Assembly: GCA_964628055.1 (NCBI GenBank)
Contig: CAZVNL010000002.1
Span: 33,497-97,496, forward strand
DNA length: 64,000 nucleotides
Reading direction: 5' to 3'
From: CAZBEL01 sp964628055
GTDB lineage: Bacteria > Fidelibacterota > Marinisomatia > Marinisomatales > TCS56
Position numbers and translations under genes: made by a program. Numbering within the stretch: position 1 is the stretch's first letter; each line of letters opens with the position of its first letter. Positions 34,876 through 44,238 of this stretch are shown piece after piece. Below the pieces are notes generated by a model. The model was not told the origin of the DNA. It did no database searches and worked only from the letters and a program-made list of their open reading frames with translations.

Positions 34876-36441
34876 CTAAAACTCCTCCTCTAAAAGATAG
34901 CGGATGAATTTTCCCGCCGAACCGTTCCCTTCTAAGAAGGCTCCGTAGATCAAATCATTTATACTTCCGACGCCTTCGTGCCAGGGGATCGACATCAGCA
35001 CCGCCTTCCCGGAAGGATTGGGGGTGAAGAACTGGTACACCCCGCACACGTTCGGAGTGCCTTCCCACTTTTGATTTGCGTTGGGTTCCTGGAGACGGTA
35101 AAGACTGCGAAACGCAGGCTCACCTTCGGAGTTCTCGAACCCTTTAATCCAGTGATAACCAATATTCCGGGAAGTGACCAAATTCAACTCGGGGCGCACC
35201 TGAGAAACCAGGGTAAGGGGAGGCAGTAAACGTCCGTCAGGATTGATGGAGAAGAGAGAATCGATGGGAAACCAGACGAAGGAGGTATCCTGAAACAGAG
35301 AAAGGGTGAGGAAAATGTTGCCACCACCTAAAATGAAATTATAAATATTTGCCCCGGCTTTAATGTACTCCGATTCTCCAGTAGTCCCCGCAAACCAGAT
35401 TACATCTTGGAAATAATTCAGGTTGGCCGACACGTCGGCGGAGGAGTAGGGGAGTTCTTCTCCAATTTCCCATACGGAATAATTTCCCGGGCCGATAACG
35501 GTATCCAGGATACTTCGAAAATAAGCCTGGGTCAGATTATTGGAGTCGTTGAAGAAATCGTCAACTAACAGGACATCACCAGTCACCGGGACGACCTTCC
35601 AGAAGTTTGGTTCGTCAATATTGGCGGTGTCCGGGAACTGAATTGTGGGACTCACTGCCCCGGCGATATCCCTGACTTTTAAATAGAATGTGTGAAAACC
35701 CGGCTGTAGATCAGCGAGGGTGATACTGGAATAAGATACGGCGTCTAATTGGCTCCAACAGGTGTCACACGTATCGTCAAGGGCATAGAATATGTCGGTA
35801 ATGGTTTCATTCCCGTCTTGATCAAAGATGTCCCATACGAAAGTACGCGTGGGGAAGGTCAGACTAGTGTCGCTCTGAATATTGGCAATGGAGGGATTAC
35901 TGCGGTATCGAAAACTGATCGTCGGTGGGGAATTACGGATGGGTAAAGTCAAACGGGCGGGTGTGGGGTCGTAGGTGCTATCGTTATCAACGGCTTCCAC
36001 GCTAAATTGAAACACGTCCAGGTCCTTGCGGATGGGGACGTAGAACAACCCCGCTTCTTTAGTTGTAAATGTCCACGTGGAGTCCACATTCCAACGGTAG
36101 CGATAGCCGATGACGTCACCGTCCGGGTCTTCTCCCCACCAATGTAAAATTTGCCGGCTGGTGGTGATGGTGGTAAAGGCTTGATCCAGGGTATCCCACA
36201 CCATACTGGAGTCCGGTTCCTCACCGATGGCGTAGACCCAGATTGTGTCGGTGATTTCCTCACCGGTGAGCGGGTCGATGGTGGTGACAATTTCATCGAT
36301 GGAAGCATAGATAGTATCCCTAGCAATGAGGGAAAGGTAAGTTTCTGGCGTTGTGTTGGGAATGGGATTAGACGGATCCTCATACTCCCAGAGAGAGCAC
36401 GCAGCGGTTAATAATGCCAGGGTGAAGATTAGTTTTTTCAT
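34876..36441 (-). CDS. Surface lipoprotein with Ig-like domains, partner of the TonB receptor
   Basis: A 521-residue lipoprotein with lipobox LTAAC (Cys15). Residues ~85-175 and ~180-280 are Ig-like, each with an acidic DPDGD- or DQDGN-type loop and a final strand such as FQFSVEAVDNDS or HTFYLKVRDIAG. Residues ~300-510 form a Rossmann-like domain: DVLLVDDFFN, DVIWFAGTTGE, IYNFILGGGNIFLT, AVLMSIPWHEGVG, resembling the glutamine-amidotransferase-like domains found in FCB surface proteins. It takes the place a SusD protein would occupy beside the TonB receptor, and its stop precedes the receptor ATG by one base. It may capture the receptor's ligand; it is not SusD by sequence. Confidence 0.75.
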   Translation of the reverse strand: MKKLIFTLALLTAACSLWEYEDPSNPIPNTTPETYLSLIARDTIYASIDEIVTTIDPLTGEEITDTIWVYAIGEEPDSSMVWDTLDQAFTTITTSRQILHWWGEDPDGDVIGYRYRWNVDSTWTFTTKEAGLFYVPIRKDLDVFQFSVEAVDNDSTYDPTPARLTLPIRNSPPTISFRYRSNPSIANIQSDTSLTFPTRTFVWDIFDQDGNETITDIFYALDDTCDTCWSQLDAVSYSSITLADLQPGFHTFYLKVRDIAGAVSPTIQFPDTANIDEPNFWKVVPVTGDVLLVDDFFNDSNNLTQAYFRSILDTVIGPGNYSVWEIGEELPYSSADVSANLNYFQDVIWFAGTTGESEYIKAGANIYNFILGGGNIFLTLSLFQDTSFVWFPIDSLFSINPDGRLLPPLTLVSQVRPELNLVTSRNIGYHWIKGFENSEGEPAFRSLYRLQEPNANQKWEGTPNVCGVYQFFTPNPSGKAVLMSIPWHEGVGSINDLIYGAFLEGNGSAGKFIRYLLEEEF

Positions 36442-36452
36442 GGGTTGAAGAG

Positions 36453-36484
36453 ATGCAGGGGTGAGGGGGAACTCGCCCCTGCAT
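36453..36484. repeat. Hairpin in the gap before the lipoprotein gene
   Basis: A 13-base stem, ATGCAGGGGTGAG with CTCGCCCCTGCAT, around a six-base loop. It is fully paired with one wobble in plus-strand RNA and has one mismatch in minus-strand RNA. It lies 11 bases upstream of the lipoprotein ATG and 10 bases after the 1204-residue gene. It may be a processing or attenuation element or a copy of a dispersed palindrome; no T-run follows. Confidence 0.6.
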
Positions 36485-36494
36485 GGAGATCAGT

Positions 36495-39400
36495 TTACCG
36501 CACCAGGATCATCTTTTTCTGATCTACGAAATCGCCCGCTTTGATGCGGTAGATATAGACCCCGGAACTCACGGGCGCCCCGGCGTCGTTTCGTCCATCC
36601 CAATTTACGATATGCTGTCCGGCGTCCAGCGTTCCGCTGGTCAATAGACGCACTCTACGACCCAGGAGATCGTAGATGATTAGTTTAACCCCTACGGGCT
36701 CGGCTAACTCAAAATGGATGCGCGTCTCGGGGTTAAAGGGATTGGGATAGTTGGGATACAGGGCAAAGTGATAGGGTTGGACGGCAATGTCGTCGTTAAC
36801 ACCTAATTCACCTAAGTCATCCATGTCCCGGATCTGAATCTTGTAACTTCCGAAACTGAAGTTGAAGATTCCCGTAACGGAAGTGAGCGCGGTGCCCACT
36901 TCAAAGCCACTCATGAAGTTGTCCGCTTCCATGGTAGCCATGTCGTCGTCTATCAGGCAAGGGACTCCCGAGGCGTCGGTGACGCTCCAGTCATACTGGT
37001 TTAAAGCGGTCACGGTTACATTGGACAGGGTTACCAGACAACCCTCGTAAGATTCCACTTCCTCGGCATCCTGAGCTAAGTCAGCAGTGGTAACCAATAG
37101 GGGAGCAATGGAATTACCCGTACTGACGACGGTTACGTTGGAGATATTAGTCAACTTGGTATTGTTGTCGTATTTAAAGTGCCAGGCCGAGTCAAATTCC
37201 TCCACCGTTCCGGTGACGGTCACTTCATCCCCGCGGCTAAGTTGGGAATCATCCCAACCGTCAAAGAGGATACCACTCCATTGGGCGCTTTCGCTTTGGA
37301 GGGCATAGGCGCCATAACCACTGGTGTACTGAGCGGTGTCTCCGGTAATGATACCGGTAACGGTCACCTCACAACCATCATAGAGGGAATTTCCGCTGGC
37401 CCAGGGAGTGTACTGAATGTCGTAGATGCTCAGATTACCCGATTTGGTAACGTAACCCAATTGATCGAGAGTAGGATCAAAGGGGTAGGTAGAGGTTTTG
37501 GGCTCGCTCTGGTCTACGCCATCATCCGTAGCGGAAACGTAGTAATAGACCGCAGCTCCGTCGGTACTGGAAGCAGGAATGACGCCGGACCAAGTCGTAT
37601 CATTGGTGGTAGTCATAGAGACCGTTTGTAGTGTTCCACCATCCACGGTGTACACGATTTCAGCCGACGCCACCGTGGAGTTATCGAGGATGTCGGCGAA
37701 GATGGTGACATCGTCACTGGGTCCCGGCACGCAGGGGTCGCGAGTAACGTTTTGAATGTTCGGCGGTCCCGCCCCGAAGACGATATCAGAGGGATAAAGG
37801 GGCTCCAGCTTGTAAGTGGTGGAATCCATATAACTGCCATAGTGGTGATAAATCCAGCCTTCGATGGATTCGATGTAGGTTCCCACCGGGGGACGACCGT
37901 TGTTTTCCTGCCAGGTACTGATACTGTCCGAATCGTCGTCCACGTTTACCTTGCCACTGCCATCATCAATAGACCACTCTCCGTAGGGCAGATCGTTTTC
38001 AATGACGATGGCGTTATTGGCCCGTACCATGACCGTTCCCCATTGCTCGGCAGTGGTTGGCCAGCGTAGATCGCCAGTTAAAACGTCGGGCACGGTGGGT
38101 TCCGGTTCTCCCACTGCCAGCAGGTCGATGGGTTGGGTAATAAACAGTTCCGTCATGTTGGAATTGTCTGTGGTATACTCGGAAACAAATCCAGTAACCC
38201 GGATACGGTCCCCTTCTAAGAGCACGGGGAAGGCGGAACTGTCAGGATCGTAAGAGAGGATTGAACTCCACGGTCCGCCATTTTCGTCCTGGAAAATGAA
38301 TTTCACCCCGGCCCCGGCAAAGCTTAGACCCGTAGGCATGGTGACGATTCCTTCCACCGTAACCGTATCCCCTAACATGTAAGACTTGTCGGAAACATAA
38401 TCCGTACCCGCTTTGAGGAGATCACTGTAGAGGACTTGCTGGATTCTTTGGAGACGAACGTATCCATCTTCCACTACATCGCGCGCCAAGCGGGGTTGGA
38501 TTTTCGTATTACTGTAACTGTAATCCAGGCAACCCACAACTTCGGACAGGGTTTGGCCCTGAACGGGAAAGTAGTAGTAGCCCCAGCGGTCGTCGACCCG
38601 CACCGAGCTGGTGCCATCGGTTACGGACCATTCTCCGTTCCCTAGGTCTGGATTGTCCACCGTGACGTTTGCCACCCGAACCAAACAACCTTCATAGGCT
38701 TCTGCATCGGAACCCCCAGTCATAATCTGTCCTGGGGTGACCGTAGACGGAGGAATCATATTGACAGCCGGTCCGTGGATAATGGCATCTGTTACATTGG
38801 AAATTTCCGTTACGCCATAATACTCTGAAACGGTTCCGGTAAGGGTGATGCTGTCCCCTTCGGCCACGGAATGGACCACTCCAGAGGAAGACTGGAAATT
38901 GAAGTTGTCCCAGCCACCCGATTCATAAATCATGATTCCACTCCAGGCTCCTGCGGAATCTTGAACAAACATGTACTTATTAATGTAACTACCCCAGAAT
39001 TCAGCCGTGACGACACCGCTGATCGTGACCGTCTGGCCGTCGAGAGGAGAATCTCCAGAGGGGTCGGTGGTGTATTGGATGTCATGGATAGAAGTGATTA
39101 CTCCACCAGAAGGAAGCACGGTGTAAGACATGGTGTCTGAGGTAGTAGAGTTTCCGTCGTTATCTACCGCCGTGATGGAAAAGGTAACCTGGGTACCTGT
39201 GGATTGTCCGGGGATCACGGCTTCATAAATGTCCCCGCTGGTATTGACCATGGTTGAATCCACATTTCCGGCTCCCACGTTATACGTGAGAGTAGCGCTG
39301 GAGATGGTGCCGTCATCGGTGATGGTAGCCGATACCGTCACTGCCTGTCCGTCCGTGGGGGCGCTGGGGTTCAAAGAAATATTGCTGATATCGGGAGCAC

Positions 39401-40109
39401 TCACGTAAGTGTCGGGATTGAAATCACTGTAGTATCGTGGCAAGATCTGGTAGTCATTGTATTGACCGGCGATACCTTGAACATCAAAGGGATCTCCGGG
39501 ATCAGGATTACCAATAATGTCCGTGTCGCTGTCAATGCGCATGGTGACGGTTGAGGTACCGCCGTCGTCGCTGATGGTGAGGTTAACACTCCCGCCCCCT
39601 GTTGGCCAGGTACCGGACACGATGGAGACACCGTTGATGCGTATTAATTCTGATTCGTAGTCCTCACCATTGGCTACGAAGGTCGCCACGGTGATCACCT
39701 GGAAATCTGGCAAGGGATTCCCAGAATTAAGGACCGTAACATCGGCGTCGGTCGCCGGAACAATCTCCAATTTCCCGTTGTATTCCGATATAGTACCGGT
39801 GATTTCTACACTATCACCCACGGCGACGTTTAAAATATTACCGGGCATGTAGATTACGATCCCTGCGGTGGAGTCTTGTAATCCGTACTCGGAGTGGGTC
39901 GTACCAAAATTGGGAGTTGTAATCACGCCGGCGGTAGTAACGGTGGCTCCCACCCCAGCGGCTCGGGCGTCGGCTATGGTAATGGTGGTTCGCAGGCCGT
40001 CACGCCAAGTATCATCTAACGGTTGTGCAACTGGCGGCCTGGTTTCCACCTCTTGACCAAAGATCATGGAAACATAGGTAAGCAAGATAATCGCTGATGT
40101 TCTTTTCAT
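36495..40109 (-). CDS. Large T9SS-sorted OB-fold/Ig protein
   Basis: A 1204-residue secreted protein; GGGAGG precedes the ATG and the signal peptide ends SMIFG before Gln. Four YhcR-type OB-fold modules are visible at about residues 38-125, 345-440, 565-650 and 890-975. They share GxxVTVxGIVT, a FVQDSxGAWSGI strand and a GDSVxxTGTVSEY strand, and several are followed by YEGCLVRVANVTV units. Ig-like domains lie between them (~235-335 and ~790-880). The end, YPNPFNPETRI through GVYIYRIKAG, is a T9SS type A sorting/FlgD-like domain. OB modules of this kind occur in ExeM/NucH extracellular nucleases, so nucleic-acid binding is plausible. No catalytic domain is present. Confidence 0.83.
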   Translation of the reverse strand: MKRTSAIILLTYVSMIFGQEVETRPPVAQPLDDTWRDGLRTTITIADARAAGVGATVTTAGVITTPNFGTTHSEYGLQDSTAGIVIYMPGNILNVAVGDSVEITGTISEYNGKLEIVPATDADVTVLNSGNPLPDFQVITVATFVANGEDYESELIRINGVSIVSGTWPTGGGSVNLTISDDGGTSTVTMRIDSDTDIIGNPDPGDPFDVQGIAGQYNDYQILPRYYSDFNPDTYVSAPDISNISLNPSAPTDGQAVTVSATITDDGTISSATLTYNVGAGNVDSTMVNTSGDIYEAVIPGQSTGTQVTFSITAVDNDGNSTTSDTMSYTVLPSGGVITSIHDIQYTTDPSGDSPLDGQTVTISGVVTAEFWGSYINKYMFVQDSAGAWSGIMIYESGGWDNFNFQSSSGVVHSVAEGDSITLTGTVSEYYGVTEISNVTDAIIHGPAVNMIPPSTVTPGQIMTGGSDAEAYEGCLVRVANVTVDNPDLGNGEWSVTDGTSSVRVDDRWGYYYFPVQGQTLSEVVGCLDYSYSNTKIQPRLARDVVEDGYVRLQRIQQVLYSDLLKAGTDYVSDKSYMLGDTVTVEGIVTMPTGLSFAGAGVKFIFQDENGGPWSSILSYDPDSSAFPVLLEGDRIRVTGFVSEYTTDNSNMTELFITQPIDLLAVGEPEPTVPDVLTGDLRWPTTAEQWGTVMVRANNAIVIENDLPYGEWSIDDGSGKVNVDDDSDSISTWQENNGRPPVGTYIESIEGWIYHHYGSYMDSTTYKLEPLYPSDIVFGAGPPNIQNVTRDPCVPGPSDDVTIFADILDNSTVASAEIVYTVDGGTLQTVSMTTTNDTTWSGVIPASSTDGAAVYYYVSATDDGVDQSEPKTSTYPFDPTLDQLGYVTKSGNLSIYDIQYTPWASGNSLYDGCEVTVTGIITGDTAQYTSGYGAYALQSESAQWSGILFDGWDDSQLSRGDEVTVTGTVEEFDSAWHFKYDNNTKLTNISNVTVVSTGNSIAPLLVTTADLAQDAEEVESYEGCLVTLSNVTVTALNQYDWSVTDASGVPCLIDDDMATMEADNFMSGFEVGTALTSVTGIFNFSFGSYKIQIRDMDDLGELGVNDDIAVQPYHFALYPNYPNPFNPETRIHFELAEPVGVKLIIYDLLGRRVRLLTSGTLDAGQHIVNWDGRNDAGAPVSSGVYIYRIKAGDFVDQKKMILVR

Positions 40110-40132
40110 TATCGCCTCCCTGCTTATCGGGT

Positions 40133-42337
40133 TTACTTTATTACGAGAAACTTTCCTTCTTTCACTTTACCGAAAGAAGCGCTGTTTTCATCCAAATTTT
40201 CCACGGTAAATAGATAGAGCCCGGTGGCAGTGGCCTGGTCATTCCGTGTGATGAGGTCCCAGGCATGCTCCCCGCCGCTGAATTGAGGTCGCTTCCGGTC
40301 GCCAATGTTCATAATATCGGCACCGCTGTAATTTTCATCGTGATCGATGATATCCACCAGGTCTCCAGCAAGGGTAAAAATACGTATTTGGGCTTTACGA
40401 GGTAAATTTTGAAACCAGATCATGCGGTCGCGGTTGCCGTAGCCATCCCAGGCAGCCTGACCGCGATAGGGGTTGGGATAAACACTGGGGTTGGGAGTCC
40501 ATTCACTGCCTACCGGAGGCACCCCCGGGTAGACGTAACGACGGTTGGCGATTAACGCACTCTCTAGGCTGGCCAAATTGGCTTCGGGGTCTCCCCGATC
40601 GAAAGCGGTAACGGAATAGTAATTTAGCCAACCGTTCTGCACCCCCTCGTTTACAAACTTGTAATGATAATAGCGCCCGTTGATCTCTATGCTGTCCAGC
40701 TGACCCTGGGCATTGGTGATGCGAATCAGATCAAACCCCGTATTGTATCCAATCTCCTGAAAAGCCGTATCTGCACGATCGAATTCACCTAACAAGGTAA
40801 ACTCCAGGGGCTCGTCAGTCATGGTTTTATGAGCGCCCCACACGCGGTAGCCCTCGAAGTCTTTCTGCCGGCTAATGGGATCGATAAAATTCTCGGCATT
40901 GTTTTGCCAGTAGATCGTCACCACCTGATCGCCCACTCCCAGGGTCATGTTGGGGACCGGTGGTGGTTCGGGCAGTATATAGCGGTCAATGACGCCATCG
41001 TTGTCCAGGTCCTCTCCCTCGTCCAGAATATTATTCCGATTTTTATCTTCTCCGTCGTAGGCCTGTTGAGCCCAGTCGGCATTAATTTGCAGGTTCAGGC
41101 GTCGTGCGGGGGAGTCGTCCCCGGTTCCATTCCAGCGCGCGGCTACGATGGCAAATACGATGTTTGCCGAGGCACCGGGAGGCAAGCTCCAATGGGATGA
41201 ATCGCCGCTGGCCGGTTGCGACCCGAATGGTCCGGCTGACAGGAGAAACAACCAACTGTTGGTCTGATTAGGATAGCCTTCGCTGGTGTAGTCCGGCCCC
41301 GTCCCTTTGTTTACTGTAGAGCTCAATTTTTGATACCGTTCATGGTCGGTCAATGGCATGCCATAAACGGGATAATTGGTATTGTTGGAATTGGTCCACA
41401 CCCACTGGTTATAGTGGGTTTTGATGTAAGGACGGGGAGTGGTACTACCCAACGTGGTAATTCCGATGTAGGACTCGGCCCAGCCGTCATCTCCATCCAG
41501 ATCGTACTGGTAGCCAATATCCCTGGTGAACCCCGATTCGTCCACAGATTCATCAAAACCATCTAAATTATCATACCAGGTAAAGCCGCCCCCGGGGACG
41601 TATTTATTGGTGTAATTCATGTTGGCAACCGAAGCGTCGGTCCAGATGCCAGCGTATAGATCATTTAGGGTATCGTTTGAAGCGTTAGTAATAGTATAGT
41701 TGAGGATTACGAAAGCGTCGGCAAAGGAGAAGTTCCAGGCGTACGTTTCCAGATGGATTTTTATTCCCAGCGGAATGTGTTCCGTGATGCCGTAATTATC
41801 GGTAGGGTCCCGGCCGTAATCCTGGAAGTCGGTGAGGAAATCTTGATGGGAAATGGCATACGGCGAATAGTACTGGGCCATGGAGTCCAACGAGGTGGAG
41901 GCGATGGAGGAGCGGATCTGGATTCCGGAAGTGGCGAAGAATTCAAAGCCCTCTTGGGCCCCGGGGAAAACGCCATCTACAATGGCGGTGGAAACACGTC
42001 GTTGGCCGTGCACTTTTCCACCGACCCAGAGCCCGGCAAAGGAAAAGTGTTCTACCTGCTCCCGAAGGATTTCCGTATGTTGCTTATACTGGCAGGAAGG
42101 CAGGATACGCCCATTCTGTTTGGTCCAGCCGTTGCCCAATATGCCAAAGTTCGTTACCGTGAGTCCCAATTGTCCCACTGAGGTAAATTTATCAAAAACG
42201 TCCTCCGCAAACTGGGCGCTGACCAGTGTAGGGAGTAACATTGTCAACAGCCATAAACACGATAGGCGTTTGGGCCCCCGCAGCTTTTCTAGCGTGGGCT
42301 TTCTTTTCTCTTTTGACAATCGTAGGTTACTGGTCAT
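40133..42337 (-). CDS. Large T9SS-sorted secreted protein of unknown function
   Basis: A 734-residue protein starting at ATG 42337, with a charged leader and a signal peptide ending TLVSA before Gln. The body is beta-rich and aromatic. It contains acidic calcium-type loops: DLDGDDGWAE near residue 275, and DKNRNNILDEGEDLDNDG near residue 450. An Fn3-like part follows (FEGYRVWGAH, YYSVTAFDRGDPE). The C-terminus has VYPNPYRGQ, KAQIRIFTLAGDLV and ATGLYLFTVEN, a variant T9SS-type sorting domain. It lies between two other sorted proteins, 23 bases upstream of the 1204-residue gene. No family function is recognised. Confidence 0.75.
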   Translation of the reverse strand: MTSNLRLSKEKRKPTLEKLRGPKRLSCLWLLTMLLPTLVSAQFAEDVFDKFTSVGQLGLTVTNFGILGNGWTKQNGRILPSCQYKQHTEILREQVEHFSFAGLWVGGKVHGQRRVSTAIVDGVFPGAQEGFEFFATSGIQIRSSIASTSLDSMAQYYSPYAISHQDFLTDFQDYGRDPTDNYGITEHIPLGIKIHLETYAWNFSFADAFVILNYTITNASNDTLNDLYAGIWTDASVANMNYTNKYVPGGGFTWYDNLDGFDESVDESGFTRDIGYQYDLDGDDGWAESYIGITTLGSTTPRPYIKTHYNQWVWTNSNNTNYPVYGMPLTDHERYQKLSSTVNKGTGPDYTSEGYPNQTNSWLFLLSAGPFGSQPASGDSSHWSLPPGASANIVFAIVAARWNGTGDDSPARRLNLQINADWAQQAYDGEDKNRNNILDEGEDLDNDGVIDRYILPEPPPVPNMTLGVGDQVVTIYWQNNAENFIDPISRQKDFEGYRVWGAHKTMTDEPLEFTLLGEFDRADTAFQEIGYNTGFDLIRITNAQGQLDSIEINGRYYHYKFVNEGVQNGWLNYYSVTAFDRGDPEANLASLESALIANRRYVYPGVPPVGSEWTPNPSVYPNPYRGQAAWDGYGNRDRMIWFQNLPRKAQIRIFTLAGDLVDIIDHDENYSGADIMNIGDRKRPQFSGGEHAWDLITRNDQATATGLYLFTVENLDENSASFGKVKEGKFLVIK

Positions 42338-42498
42338 AAGAAAGGACAACCAAGTTACTGCTACTGGTTACCAGGAGTCAACGCTCACCGGAAGAAATTA
42401 GGTTAAAAAATAAGTTATCTTCGCCATGGGAAGGTAAAAAAATCCTGCAAAAATTTTCGCTCCCTGCCTCCCCGAATTTATAATGCGGGGGTGCAGCT

Positions 42499-44238
42499 CT
42501 ACTTCAGGAGTAGCATTTTTTTAGTTGATTGTTTTTCGGCCGTAGTTAGGTGGTAGAAATACAAACCACTGGCCAAATGCTCAGGATTCCAGGAAACGGT
42601 ATGTATTCCTGGTACTAAAAACCGGTTTAACAACACCGCCACTTCACGGCCCTGGAGGTTATAGACAGCTAAACGAACCTTCCCGCTCGTAGAGAGGGTC
42701 AGTTTGATCGTAGTTCGGGTATTGAAAGGGTTCGGGTAATTTTGTGCTAGAGAAACTACTGGAGGCAAAATAATTGAATTTATGGTGTTTAAAGTATCGT
42801 CCCACGCGCGGCCAGGGGTACCCCAATCCCCGGCGCCATAGGTAGTAGTGGAGGCCCTCCAGCTCGTATCCACATCGTTATCCGCAAATAAGTCCTTTAA
42901 ATACATGGACACACCGCTACTATAAGGGAAAGTCGTAGTGTAGTGAACTTCATCCACAAGGGAGCCCGCACTATCGATAAGGGTGACCTCGTCGGCTGAA
43001 TTGGCCAGGGCCAAACCACTATAGACGTAATTGGCCTCCAAGCCGCCGTTCAACGTTGTGTCCCCTTCCCGGGCAAAGACGAAATACTCTCCTGGGTCAA
43101 TGGGTACATACATAGCGTCATTGGTGATCGTATGCTCTCCGTTATTATCCTTGATCCGCCAACCATCTAAATTTAGGGTAACTGAGTCAGCATTGAAAAC
43201 TTCGAACCATTCCCCATACGTATCGGAAACGGCGGCGGGGTTGGGCATAATCTCCGTTATAATGAGTTGGTAAGGAGAGGTACTCCCACTGGGGAAAGAG
43301 AAACTGGCCGTAACGGGGAGGTGGTCCGACGCGTTTTCTAAGGCATTGGCGATGGTGGGGTTAACGGAATAATTTGTTCCGTAATTCACGGCTTGATTAA
43401 AATGGTTGCCGTCATTTCCGTAAGCCCAATAAGTGCCGGTTACGTAAGTCATTTCGTAAGTTTCTGCTAGGACAGCGGCGCTGGTGAAGATCCAGTCGAA
43501 ACGATCGTCTAATCCCCCGTAAGAACCCCCTCGCGAGGATTGGGTATGGACATCGGCAAAGGCGCTGTTATTATGCCAGGGACCGATGCGATCGATGGGA
43601 TCGAAGAGCTGGCCGTCCGTGTCGCTGCCGGGGCTTGTGAGCATATCAAACGCCGGTTCGGTGGCGCTACTGTTACTATATATGTTGAAATCTCCACATA
43701 CAAGGAAATGGCTCCCCGATGGAAGATCGTTCAAGTAATTCCTTAAAACCGTGGCCTCTGTCAAGCGCACATTGGCGTTGCTGCTTCCAGAACTGGCTTT
43801 GAAATGTACCCCATAAACACGGAACTGGACGCCCGAAGCAATTTCTTCCAATACGAATTCCACCACGTCCCGCTGACCGCTGGTCTGGGCAGTGGGAACA
43901 ACTGTAGTGCTGATAAAATTGAACTTATCTAGGCGGTAGAAGAGTGCGATGTCTTGGCTGGCCGTCTGGTCGGTAAAAGGCGCCCCGGTCCAGGCGTTGG
44001 GTTGCCATGTCTCCAGGACGTCGGAGAGGAAATGATTATATCCCACGGACCCAACGACTTCTTCAGCAACAATAATATCCGGTTCCATATCGGTAAATGT
44101 CGTGCGGAAGGAGGTTGCCCTGGCCGTATCGTTTTGAAAATTCCATAGATTATACGTAACTACCGTGTAGTCCGCAGCCCATAAATGGCCCAACAAAAGG
44201 GTAGCGATCGCCCAGTTTCGTTTACGTAGAAGTTTCAC
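42499..44238 (-). CDS. T9SS-sorted endonuclease/exonuclease/phosphatase with lamin-tail domain
   Basis: A 579-residue secreted enzyme with a signal peptide ending HLWA. The EEP domain (residues ~22-315) keeps its metal and catalytic motifs: TYNLWNF, VAEEVVG, YGVHFKASS, CGDFNIYS and the terminal ASDHLPV. A lamin-tail domain (~325-440, IITEIMPNPAA, GEWFEVFN) follows. The end, NYPNPFNTRTTI and GLYFYHLTTAE, is a T9SS sorting domain. EEP plus lamin-tail is the ExeM/NucH extracellular nuclease combination, so DNA or RNA cleavage outside the cell is likely; a phosphatase cannot be excluded. Its ATG overlaps the asparaginase stop by four bases. Confidence 0.87.
   Translation of the reverse strand: MKLLRKRNWAIATLLLGHLWAADYTVVTYNLWNFQNDTARATSFRTTFTDMEPDIIVAEEVVGSVGYNHFLSDVLETWQPNAWTGAPFTDQTASQDIALFYRLDKFNFISTTVVPTAQTSGQRDVVEFVLEEIASGVQFRVYGVHFKASSGSSNANVRLTEATVLRNYLNDLPSGSHFLVCGDFNIYSNSSATEPAFDMLTSPGSDTDGQLFDPIDRIGPWHNNSAFADVHTQSSRGGSYGGLDDRFDWIFTSAAVLAETYEMTYVTGTYWAYGNDGNHFNQAVNYGTNYSVNPTIANALENASDHLPVTASFSFPSGSTSPYQLIITEIMPNPAAVSDTYGEWFEVFNADSVTLNLDGWRIKDNNGEHTITNDAMYVPIDPGEYFVFAREGDTTLNGGLEANYVYSGLALANSADEVTLIDSAGSLVDEVHYTTTFPYSSGVSMYLKDLFADNDVDTSWRASTTTYGAGDWGTPGRAWDDTLNTINSIILPPVVSLAQNYPNPFNTRTTIKLTLSTSGKVRLAVYNLQGREVAVLLNRFLVPGIHTVSWNPEHLASGLYFYHLTTAEKQSTKKMLLLK

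Noticed and set aside
31998..36441. SusC/SusD glycan-use locus
   Set aside because: The receptor has SusC-type domains but the neighbouring lipoprotein is not SusD-like and no glycoside hydrolase is present.
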